Below, in pieces: positions 1-4,955 of a stretch of DNA of 5,092 bases. Each line of letters opens with the position of its first letter. Position 1 is the first letter of the stretch. Made by a program: the position numbers and the translations under genes. Source of the DNA: JAEZHK01 sp964575255 (GTDB lineage Bacteria > Bacillota > Clostridia > Christensenellales > Aristaeellaceae); the NCBI GenBank assembly GCA_964575255.1, contig CAZNPZ010000097.1, positions 1-5,092 on the forward strand, given 5' to 3'. The notes beneath the pieces are model-generated. The model was not told the DNA's origin. It saw only the letters and a list, made by a program, of their open reading frames with translations, and did no database searches.

Positions 1-767
1 GTCACCGTGCCCACCTTGATGCCCTTGGGAAACAGCGTGTCGACGCCGGAGGTCAGAACCACGTCTCCCGGCGCGACGTCCGAGACCGTGGGCAGGTAGT
101 ACATGTTGCACTCCGGGGTCTGCGAATACGTCTCGATCTTGCCGCGCATGACGCCGTTGTCGCGGGTGCGCTCGATCAGGCAGGCGACGGCGGAGCGCGC
201 GTCAATCAGGCTTAAAACCCTGGCGTAGTTCGCGCCAACCTCGAACACGCGGCCCACCAGCCCATCGCCAGTGACCACCGCCATGTTCTGGGTGACGCCG
301 CTTGACGTACCCACGTCGATGACGAACGTGTCAAACCATACGCCCGGATCGCGGGCGACGACCTTCGCGGGCACAGGGTTCTGCCCGGCGGCGCTTTCCT
401 TGGCGGCGAGGAGGCTCTTCAGCCGGTCGTTCTCCAGCGCCTCTTCCTGCATGCCCACGATTTCCAGTTTCAGGTCGGTGATCTGGCGCCGGGCATCCTC
501 CAGATCCTGACCCATTTTGACGTAGTCCCGGACGCCCAGCGCCACGTCGCGAAGGTATGTGGTGGCGGAATTCACCCAGGTCACCACCGGGGAGAAAAGT
601 GAACCCGCCGCGTTTTCGGCGAGGGATACGCGCCCCGGCTCTCGCATCAGAAGGAAGAAGACCAGCGCGAGCACCGCCGCGAGCACCAGCATCGCAAACG
701 CGATGCGCCCCCATCGGCCGCTTTTCTTCTTTTTTTGTCCCATGCGCTGTTTGACCGTCTTGGCCAT
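1..767 (-). CDS. mreC: MreC, rod shape-determining protein (3' end beyond window)
   Basis: MreC is a bitopic membrane protein that links the MreB filament system to MreD, RodA and class B PBPs during side-wall peptidoglycan synthesis. The visible 255 codons show the family layout: a lysine-rich cytoplasmic start (residues 3-21), one transmembrane helix (about 22-40), a charged heptad-like coiled-coil stretch (about 84-123), then the beta-rich extracytoplasmic core from about 131. Family-typical strings are VTGDGLVGRV (165-174) and the GDVVLTSG...FPKGIKVG segment (234-253). The usual length is roughly 270-300 residues, so only the C-terminal end is missing, cut by the left window edge. The start was chosen because AGGAG (777-781) lies 9 nt upstream of the ATG. 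It follows mreB after a 36-bp gap and is presumably co-transcribed; mreD is the expected next gene. The frame is clean over its whole visible length. Identity is certain from motifs and context; function is inferred from the family. Confidence 0.95.
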   Translation of the reverse strand, partial: MAKTVKQRMGQKKKKSGRWGRIAFAMLVLAAVLALVFFLLMREPGRVSLAENAAGSLFSPVVTWVNSATTYLRDVALGVRDYVKMGQDLEDARRQITDLKLEIVGMQEEALENDRLKSLLAAKESAAGQNPVPAKVVARDPGVWFDTFVIDVGTSSGVTQNMAVVTGDGLVGRVFEVGANYARVLSLIDARSAVACLIERTRDNGVMRGKIETYSQTPECNMYYLPTVSDVAPGDVVLTSGVDTLFPKGIKVGTV

Positions 768-803
768 CGTTCACTTCTCCTAAAGATAAAGGATGCGTCG
801 GCT

Positions 804-1970
804 TTACCCTTCGACCGAGCCCGCCTCGACCGCGAGTTTCAAAAGCCGGTCGTCCTCGGCCAGACGGCCCAGGCCCAGCGCCACGTCGTCCTGCGGGTGT
901 TCGTCGACGGAGACGGGAAGTTCCAGCTTCGCAGACAAAAGCTCCGGCAACCCCTGCATCAGCGCGCCGCCGCCCGAAAGGCGGATGCCGTCCTCTGCGA
1001 TGTCCGCGGCCAGCTCCGGCGGCACGCGCCCAATGGCGTCGCGCAGCGCGTCCACCAGCACGCGCACCGGTTCCCGAAGCGCCAGCGCCAGTTCGCGGGT
1101 AGTGATGGGCACGGTGACCGGCTTGCCGGACTTGGCGTCGCGACCTTTCAAAAGCACCGTCTCGCCCACCGGCTCCCCCGGCGCGACCGCGTAGGTCGGG
1201 AAGCGCGTCGCCAGCGCCTCGGCGTGTTCCGAGGCCTCCAGCCGCGCGAATTCGCTCCGCTCGAACGGCTCCAGATCCTCCGGGTCGTCGCTGTCCACGT
1301 CATACTCCGGGAGCAGCGCCGAGCCGATGTCACACTTCAGATCTTCCGCCGTGCGCAGACCGATCAAAACGTTCTTGCGCCTGCGGACGAAGCGCAGGAT
1401 CGCCTCGTCGAAGGACAGGCCGCCTGTGCGCATCGAACGGGCCGCGACCACGCCGCCCCTTGAAAGCACCGCGATCTCGGTCGTGCCGCCGCCCAGTGTC
1501 ACGATCATCGCGCCGCGGGGCGTGTCCACGGTAAGCCCCGAACCCAGCGCGGCCGCGAGCGGGGCGCGCACGAGTTGCGGGTTTCGCGCGCCGGTGAGCT
1601 TTGCGACCTGTGAAAGCGCGTCCTTCTCCACCTTGGTCAGGCCCTGCGACATACTCATCATCAGCATCGTCTTGTCCAGCGATTTCCTGCGCCCGATGAC
1701 CTTTTCGAGGAATGCCAACGTGATCAGCGCGGCCATGTCCACGTCGGTCACCGCGCCGTCCATCACCGGTGAAACCAGCACCGCCTCGCCTGACGAGCGG
1801 CCCAGCATCGCCTTCGCCTCGTGCCCGATGGCGAGGACTGACTCCGGGTCGGACCTGAGCGCCAGCACCTGGGTAGGTTCACGCAGCACGACGCCCTCCC
1901 CGCCCAGGAAGACCGTGGTGTTGCTGGAACCGAGGTCGATCCCCAGGAAGTTGCCGGTCAAGAGGCCCAT
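804..1970 (-). CDS. mreB: Divergent MreB-family actin-like protein with altered catalytic residues
   Basis: MreB homologues are bacterial actins that polymerise under the membrane and direct lateral cell-wall synthesis. This 388-residue protein has the ASKHA landmarks: phosphate-1 GIDLGSSNT (10-18), a PVMDGAVTD segment (68-76), FDEAI (187-191), PPELAADI (317-324) and adenosine motif SGGGALMQG (332-340). The position between maf and mreC supports the family call. Two things are odd. The connect-1 motif, usually EEPMAAAIG, reads RAPLAAALG (135-143), and the phosphate-2 motif, usually DIGGGTTE, reads TLGGGTTE (158-165), so the acidic residues that position water and metal are missing. There is also an acidic insertion of about 45 residues (about 220-265) after IGSA, which explains the length of 388 against about 330-350. 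The start is supported by GGAGGAGGG (1978-1986) 7 nt upstream. It begins 19 bp after the maf stop. Assignment to the family is firm. Reduced or absent ATP hydrolysis is inference. Confidence 0.92.
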   Translation of the reverse strand: MGLLTGNFLGIDLGSSNTTVFLGGEGVVLREPTQVLALRSDPESVLAIGHEAKAMLGRSSGEAVLVSPVMDGAVTDVDMAALITLAFLEKVIGRRKSLDKTMLMMSMSQGLTKVEKDALSQVAKLTGARNPQLVRAPLAAALGSGLTVDTPRGAMIVTLGGGTTEIAVLSRGGVVAARSMRTGGLSFDEAILRFVRRRKNVLIGLRTAEDLKCDIGSALLPEYDVDSDDPEDLEPFERSEFARLEASEHAEALATRFPTYAVAPGEPVGETVLLKGRDAKSGKPVTVPITTRELALALREPVRVLVDALRDAIGRVPPELAADIAEDGIRLSGGGALMQGLPELLSAKLELPVSVDEHPQDDVALGLGRLAEDDRLLKLAVEAGSVEG

Positions 1971-1989
1971 CAGCGCGCCCTCCTCCGTA

Positions 1990-2574
1990 TCACAGGAATT
2001 TTTTCAGCATCAGGCCCACCGAACCCACCGGGAGGCCCATCACATTTTCAAACGAACCGTGAAGCTCCGTCACAAAACCGGAAGCGCCGCCCTGGATGCC
2101 GTAGGCGCCTGCCTTGTCCATCGGCTCGCCGGTCGCGACATAGGCTTCGATTTCCTCTTCCGTCAGTGCCCGGAACACGACGCCGGTGCGCTCCGCGTGC
2201 AGCGCCTGCCGCCCGGTGGCGGCATCCAGCAGGCATACGCCGGTGAACACCTCGTGCTCCCGGCCCGAAAGCCTGCGAAGCATCATCCGGGCCTCTTCCC
2301 TGTCGCAGGGTTTCCCCATCGCCTCGCCGTCCACCGCCACCAGCGTGTCGGCCGCGAGGATAACGCCCTCCGCCAGTCCTTCCGCGGCGGCCATCGCCTT
2401 TCTTCGCGCGAGGATCATGACCGCTTCGCGCGGCGGCGCGTCCACCCGCTCGTCCACATCGGGCGTGAGCACCGTAAACGTTAGTCCCATCCGCGTCAGA
2501 AGCTCCAGCCGCCGGGGCGAGCCGGACGCCAAGATAAGTCTTTGACGCGCCGCGGACGGTTCCGGTTTCGACAT
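1990..2574 (-). CDS. maf: Maf/YhdE-family nucleoside triphosphate pyrophosphatase (dTTP/UTP type)
   Basis: Maf proteins hydrolyse non-canonical or excess nucleoside triphosphates to monophosphate and pyrophosphate in the cytoplasm, and are linked to septum or division control in Bacillus. Counting from the upstream ATG at 2580, the protein has LASGSPRR (17-24), AADTLV (76-81), MGKP (88-91), the EPMDKAGAYGIQG block (152-164) and NVMGLP (179-184). The DKAGAYGIQG form matches the YhdE (dTTP/UTP) subgroup rather than the YceF (m7GTP) subgroup; this is family knowledge, not tested here. Length of 194-196 residues is normal. Two ATGs lie six bases apart. The one at 2574 is preferred because the purine-rich GGCGGGGGA (2581-2589) touches the 2580 ATG but sits at workable spacing from 2574. 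It is the first gene of the maf-mreB-mreC transcript, with its promoter about 26 bp upstream. radC, often found between maf and mreB in Bacillota, is absent. Confidence 0.95.
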   Translation of the reverse strand: MSKPEPSAARQRLILASGSPRRLELLTRMGLTFTVLTPDVDERVDAPPREAVMILARRKAMAAAEGLAEGVILAADTLVAVDGEAMGKPCDREEARMMLRRLSGREHEVFTGVCLLDAATGRQALHAERTGVVFRALTEEEIEAYVATGEPMDKAGAYGIQGGASGFVTELHGSFENVMGLPVGSVGLMLKKFL

Positions 2575-2606
2575 GGTCATTCCCCCGCCAAAAATCGCTT
2601 CTAGTT

Positions 2607-2634
2607 ATTATAGCATACTTGTTTGGACTTGCAA
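2607..2634 (-). promoter_or_regulatory. Promoter for maf-mreB-mreC (extended -10)
   Basis: Reading the minus strand, a perfect TATAAT (2612-2607) is preceded by TGC (2615-2613), giving the extended -10 element TGCTATAAT. A weak -35, TTGCAA, lies at 2634-2629 with a 16-bp spacer. Transcription would begin near 2600, leaving a leader of roughly 25 nt before maf. No operator is evident apart from a short TGTT-GAT-AACA dyad further upstream (2667-2677). The call rests on consensus match and position, not on data. Confidence 0.78.
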
Positions 2635-2731
2635 ACCGCGGCCTGTAAAGGGTCTGAAATTTGTCATGTTGATAACACAGTGGCGCGCGCCGTCGGCGTG
2701 GTGTTTTCTATTGGAATTAACCTTTGGGGCA

Positions 2732-2760
2732 TTGACATGAATGGCCGGCGGCGTTACACT
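2732..2760 (+). promoter_or_regulatory. Sigma-A type promoter for the lysine transporter operon
   Basis: A perfect -35 TTGACA (2732-2737) is followed after exactly 17 bp by TACACT (2755-2760), a 4/6 match to TATAAT. The predicted start point near 2767 falls at the first base of a strong hairpin and 30 nt before the riboswitch aptamer, so placement fits a riboswitch-controlled transcript. It diverges from the maf promoter, with about 100 bp between the two -35 elements. Confidence 0.75.
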
Positions 2761-2766
2761 GATAAA

Positions 2767-2795
2767 AATGAATGACTGTATGCAGGTCATTCATT
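2767..2795 (+). other. Stem-loop at the predicted mRNA 5' end
   Basis: AATGAATGAC (2767-2776) pairs perfectly with GTCATTCATT (2786-2795). The stem can extend inward by TG/CA with one bulged base, leaving a TATG loop. It starts at the predicted transcription start and ends one base before riboswitch P1. A 5' hairpin can protect mRNA from 5'-end-dependent decay. The same dyad in DNA could be a repressor operator overlapping the start site. The sequence does not decide between these. Confidence 0.6.
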
Positions 2796-2796
2796 G

Positions 2797-2966
2797 GATA
2801 GAGGCGCGGGCCTCATAAGTAGCGCGAAAACAGCCCCTCAAAGGGCGCGGACGTTCGCGTGAAAGGGTCGGCCCGCCGAAGCGGTTCCCCGTTTGAGCGA
2901 GGGGTCGCTGGATGCCGGCAGAATATGTCGTCGTCTGTCACAATGAACGCATTGTGGAGCGCTATC
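2797..2966 (+). ncRNA. Lysine riboswitch aptamer (L-box)
   Basis: The leader RNA matches the lysine riboswitch in order and spacing. P1 is GATAG (2797-2801) with CTATC (2962-2966). The conserved AGAGGCGCG (2800-2808) is followed by AAGTAG (2817-2822). The P2 arm has CGCGAA (2823-2828) pairing TTCGCG (2854-2859), with an inner GCCC/GGGC stem. Next come GAAAGG (2861-2866) and the core CGCCGAAGCG (2874-2883), then the P4 arm with CCCC/GGGG (2887-2890, 2901-2904) and GCTGG (2907-2911). A GAATA-capped arm (2911-2935) is followed by CTGTC, and the last arm is CACAATG/CATTGTG (2939-2945, 2950-2956) with an AACG loop. This parallels known L-boxes such as B. subtilis lysC. Lysine binding stabilises P1. 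Placement upstream of an amino-acid ABC importer predicts lysine repression of uptake genes. Confidence 0.95.
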
Positions 2967-2972
2967 GCATAC

Positions 2973-2988
2973 GCCGCGTAGAGGCGGC
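2973..2988 (+). promoter_or_regulatory. Antiterminator stem of the riboswitch expression platform
   Basis: GCCGC (2973-2977) can pair with GCGGC (2984-2988) across the loop GTAGAG. That would occupy the base of the left arm of the downstream terminator, so the two structures exclude each other. The pairing may extend: the 3' strand of P1 and following bases (about 2961-2977) show interrupted complementarity to the terminator left arm and loop (2984-3002). This would couple P1 formation, and so lysine binding, to termination. The short stem is seen directly; the extended model is inference. Confidence 0.55.
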
Positions 2989-3022
2989 CGAAGTGATTGA
3001 GCTTCGGTCGCTATTTTTATTA
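2984..3022 (+). terminator. Lysine-responsive intrinsic terminator
   Basis: A 10-bp stem, GCGGCCGAAG (2984-2993) with CTTCGGTCGC (3002-3011), contains one G-U pair and an 8-nt loop. It is followed by the T-rich tract TATTTTTATTAT (3012-3023). It lies 18 nt after the aptamer and directly before the ribosome binding site GGGAGG (3025-3030). This is the expression platform of a transcription-attenuating OFF switch: lysine-bound aptamer, terminator formed, transporter operon not transcribed. Confidence 0.88.
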
Positions 3023-3037
3023 TCGGGAGGGTTCATC

Positions 3038-3835
3038 ATGAAAAGGACTCTGATTCTGGTTCTCGCGGCATTGATGCTCTTCGGCGCCAGTGCGTCGACC
3101 GCGACGCTGCGCGTCGGCATGGAGTGCGACTACGCCCCCTTCAACTGGACGCAGGCCGATCCGAGCGACACCGCCGTGCCCATCGCCGCGGGCGGATACG
3201 CCGATGGCTACGACGTGCGCATCGCCAAGATGATCGCCGATGGTCTGGGCATGGATCTCGAAGTGGTCAAGACCGCGTGGGACGGCCTGCCGATGGCGGT
3301 GCAGTCGGGCGACATCGACGCGATCATCGCGGGCATGAGCCCCACCGCCGAGCGCCAGCAGACGCTGGACTTCTCCGATCCCTATTATGAGAGTGATCTG
3401 GTGGTCGTCGTGCGCAAGGACAGCCCCTTCGCCGCCGCCACACAGCTTTCCGACTTCACCGCAGCGAAGATCACCGCCCAGTTGAACACCTTCCACTACA
3501 CCGTGATTGACCAGATCCCCGGCGTGGACAAACAGACCGCGATGGAGACCTTCCCGGCGATGATTGTGGCGCTCTCGGCAGGCGCGATCGACGGCTACAT
3601 CTCCGAGCGCCCCGGCGCGATGGCGGCGGTGGGTTCCAACCCGGATCTCGCGTTCGTCACTTTTGCGGACGGCAAGGGCTTTACCGCCTCGCCGGAAGAC
3701 ATCGCGGTGGCGGTCGGCCTCAAGAAGGGCAGCGAACTGACCGCGAAGATCAACGAGATTCTCGCCGGAATCACCAAGGAACAGCGTTTGGCGCTCATGG
3801 ACGCGTGCATCTCGGCGCAGCCGCTCTCCAAATAA
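3038..3835 (+). CDS. Amino-acid ABC transporter substrate-binding protein (predicted lysine)
   Basis: This is a family-3 solute-binding protein (SBP_bac_3 fold) that captures a polar amino acid outside the membrane and delivers it to the permease encoded downstream. The 265-residue precursor starts with a signal peptide (Lys2-Arg3, hydrophobic core about 4-16, probable cleavage after ASA near 19). Lobe 1 begins with LRVGMECDYAPFNW (24-37) and continues with GYDVRIAKMIADGLG (57-71). The GDIDAIIAGMSPTAER stretch (91-106) includes the arginine that contacts the ligand carboxylate in this family, followed by DFSDPYY (111-117). AGAIDGYISERP (181-192) belongs to the second lobe. No lipobox cysteine is present. 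The ATG at 3038 is preferred over an in-frame ATG at 2912 because GGGAGG (3025-3030) is 7 nt upstream and 2912-3037 is riboswitch and terminator RNA. Lysine specificity is inferred from the riboswitch; arginine or ornithine binding cannot be excluded. Confidence 0.95.
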   Translation: MKRTLILVLAALMLFGASASTATLRVGMECDYAPFNWTQADPSDTAVPIAAGGYADGYDVRIAKMIADGLGMDLEVVKTAWDGLPMAVQSGDIDAIIAGMSPTAERQQTLDFSDPYYESDLVVVVRKDSPFAAATQLSDFTAAKITAQLNTFHYTVIDQIPGVDKQTAMETFPAMIVALSAGAIDGYISERPGAMAAVGSNPDLAFVTFADGKGFTASPEDIAVAVGLKKGSELTAKINEILAGITKEQRLALMDACISAQPLSK

Positions 3836-3836
3836 G

Positions 3837-3867
3837 CGAAGAAAACCCGCTTCGCGGCTTTTCTTCG
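3837..3867 (+). terminator. Intercistronic stem-loop, possible partial terminator after the binding-protein gene
   Basis: Just after the stop codon, CGAAGAAAA (3837-3845) pairs with TTTTCTTCG (3859-3867). Inside it, CCGC (3847-3850) pairs with GCGG (3854-3857) around a TTC loop, with one C-C mismatch. The A-rich left and T-rich right arms make it look like an intrinsic terminator in either direction, although the GC stem is short. Because permease and ATPase genes follow on the same strand with no clear promoter, partial termination or 3'-end stabilisation of the upstream mRNA segment is the likely role. Confidence 0.55.
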
Positions 3868-3873
3868 GTGTAG

Positions 3874-3900
3874 ATGGAATCCGCTTCGCGGCGTTCATCT
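3874..3900 (+). repeat. Second stem-loop sharing the 12-base core of the first
   Basis: CCGCTTCGCGGC occurs at 3847-3858 and again at 3881-3892, exactly 34 bp apart. In the second copy the core hairpin CCGC/GCGG is extended by GATG (3874-3877) pairing with CATC (3896-3899), with internal mismatches. Two adjacent hairpins with the same core resemble intercistronic palindromic units that stabilise upstream mRNA. Whether the core is dispersed in this genome cannot be seen here. Confidence 0.5.
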
Positions 3901-3972
3901 GCATCGGAAAAGTCTGCTAAGACCTGAGATCCTCACGGATTTCCGGGCGGCTCGCTGACTTGCGGTACGATT

Positions 3973-4002
3973 TCCTCCACCAGCGTGCGCACTGGTGGAG
4001 GA
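3973..4002 (+). repeat. Perfect 11-bp inverted repeat with buried anti-SD/SD-like arms
   Basis: TCCTCCACCAG (3973-3983) and CTGGTGGAGGA (3992-4002) are perfectly complementary around an 8-nt centre, CGTGCGCA. It is the strongest hairpin of the interval. No T-tract follows, so it is not a standard terminator. The right arm contains GGTGGAGG and the left arm its complement CCTCC, so any ribosome contact with that purine run would be masked in the folded RNA. The function is unknown; it could also be a protein-binding dyad. Confidence 0.55.
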
Positions 4003-4175
4003 TATGCGTTCCCGACGCACATGTCGCCGGGAACGATTGAAGAAGACGATGAGGTTGTCTGGAAAGGACGATGGGGTTTCCAGAAGGCGGCAGCGTGCAA
4101 CACGCATCGGCTGGCAGTATCTATTCATCCATCAAAACGGAAGCATTGTACTTGTAACGAGCGGAGGTTTTCTCA

Positions 4176-4955
4176 GTGCCCACGACCTTCTTCGGCTGGG
4201 TTGGTTACATCCTTGAGCAGTACGGGTCGCTGTTTGTCAGCGGCACGGTTACGACGCTGATCGTGGCGCTGACCGGTACGGTGCTCGGCTTTGGCATCGG
4301 CCTCCTGGTCGCCATCGCGCGCTCCACCGAGCCCAGGGACGGCGCGGGCTTTTTAAAACGCGCGCTGGTCCGATTCTCGCACGGGCTGCTGGGCGCGTAC
4401 ATCGAAGTCTTCCGCGGCACGCCGATGATCGTGCAGGCGATGGTCATCTACTACGGCGCGATGCAGTATCTGGGGCTGAAGCTCCCCAACCTCGCGGCGG
4501 CGATCCTGATCGTGTCGGTCAATACCGGCGCGTACATGGCGGAGATCATCCGCGGCGGCATCATCTCGGTGGATTCAGGCCAGACAGAGGCGGCGCATTC
4601 GATCGGCATGACCCATTGGCAGACGATGACCTCCGTGGTACTCCCGCAGGCGATCCGCAACATCATGCCCTCGATCGGCAACGAGTTCATCGTCAACATC
4701 AAGGATTCCAGCGTGCTCAACGTGATCTCGGTATCGGAGCTGTTCTTCCAGTCGAAGTCCGCCGCAGGCACCTACTTCAAATACTTTGAGGTGTTCTTCA
4801 TCACCGCAGTCATCTACCTGATCCTGACCTACACCATCACGCGGCTGCTCCGCTGGATTGAGCGCAGGATGGACGGCCCGGACAACTACGTTGTTCTCGG
4901 CAGCCAGACCGACAGCAAGGCGGTCATCCGGGTACGGAAGGGGGCGAAGCCATGA
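4176..4955 (+). CDS. Polar amino-acid ABC transporter permease (HisM/GlnP type)
   Basis: This is the integral-membrane subunit that forms the translocation path for the amino acid delivered by the upstream binding protein. The 259 residues show the His/Glu/Gln/Arg/opine permease pattern: hydrophobic segments at about 24-47, 84-100, 106-124 and 205-224, the conserved EVFRGTPMIVQ (77-87), NTGAYMAEIIRGGI (116-129), and the cytoplasmic EAA coupling loop beginning TEAAHSIGMTHW (137-148) and running to LPQA (156-159). These contact the ATPase. A hydrophilic tail follows from about 225. The start codon is GTG, selected because GGAGG (4163-4167) lies 8 nt upstream and the PTTFFGWVGYIL start fits the family. 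The gene overlaps the ATPase gene by 4 bp (ATGA), implying translational coupling. Only one permease gene is seen, so it probably works as a homodimer unless another is downstream. Substrate lysine is inferred from the riboswitch. Confidence 0.96.
   Translation: MPTTFFGWVGYILEQYGSLFVSGTVTTLIVALTGTVLGFGIGLLVAIARSTEPRDGAGFLKRALVRFSHGLLGAYIEVFRGTPMIVQAMVIYYGAMQYLGLKLPNLAAAILIVSVNTGAYMAEIIRGGIISVDSGQTEAAHSIGMTHWQTMTSVVLPQAIRNIMPSIGNEFIVNIKDSSVLNVISVSELFFQSKSAAGTYFKYFEVFFITAVIYLILTYTITRLLRWIERRMDGPDNYVVLGSQTDSKAVIRVRKGAKP

Larger units (their letters stand above)
3836..4175 (+). other. 340-bp non-coding, hairpin-rich interval between binding protein and permease
   Basis: No convincing gene or promoter is visible in this interval. 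It contains a series of non-overlapping inverted repeats: two CCGCTTCGCGGC-core hairpins (3837-3900); GAGATCC/GGATTTC (3926-3943); an 11-bp perfect TCCTCCACCAG/CTGGTGGAGGA (3973-4002); CGTTCCCG/CGGGAACG (4007-4035); TCTGGAAA/TTTCCAGA (4058-4084); and GCGTG/CACGC (4093-4105). The last 70 bp before the permease are less structured and end in GGAGG (4163-4167). Open frames crossing it are short, arginine-rich, poorly initiated and overlap the permease start, so they are treated as spurious. It does not match a riboswitch class I recognise. It may simply tune relative expression of the two genes. Confidence 0.6.

Noticed and set aside
730..736. A7 run early in mreC as a possible programmed slippage site
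   Set aside because: The run encodes part of a lysine-rich cytoplasmic tail, which is common in MreC. There is no stimulatory structure and no conserved alternate product.
331..774. 147-codon minus-strand frame overlapping the mreC start
   Set aside because: It is an out-of-frame shadow of mreC rich in Arg, Gly and Pro, typical of GC-rich DNA. The mreC frame carries the recognisable family sequence.
735..1463. Long plus-strand frame (242 codons) antisense to mreB
   Set aside because: The composition is Arg/Gln/His-rich with no recognisable domain, no ribosome binding site was found, and it lies fully opposite a confident gene.
1327..2484. 385-codon plus-strand frame spanning mreB and maf antisense
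   Set aside because: It is a low-complexity Ser/Arg/Pro-rich translation that crosses two real genes and their junction; an expected artefact of high GC.
2667..2677. TGTT-GAT-AACA dyad, also a one-mismatch DnaA-box-like TTATCAACA on the minus strand
   Set aside because: It is a single short match in an AT-richer promoter region, with no cluster of boxes and no replication genes nearby; likely chance.
2682..2691. GGCGCGCGCC perfect palindrome between the divergent promoters
   Set aside because: A 10-bp GC palindrome is expected by chance in DNA of this composition, and no regulator site is recognised.
2608..2790. 60-codon minus-strand frame in the divergent control region
   Set aside because: It overlaps both promoters and the 5' hairpin, has no ribosome binding site and no recognisable sequence.
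3020..3904. 294-codon minus-strand frame opposite the binding-protein gene
   Set aside because: The His/Arg/Gly-rich product has no family features and mirrors the coding bias of the opposite strand.
3995..4216. Possible small protein in the interval before the permease
   Set aside because: The Arg-rich translation has no usable start with a correctly spaced ribosome binding site, overlaps strong inverted repeats and runs into the permease start.
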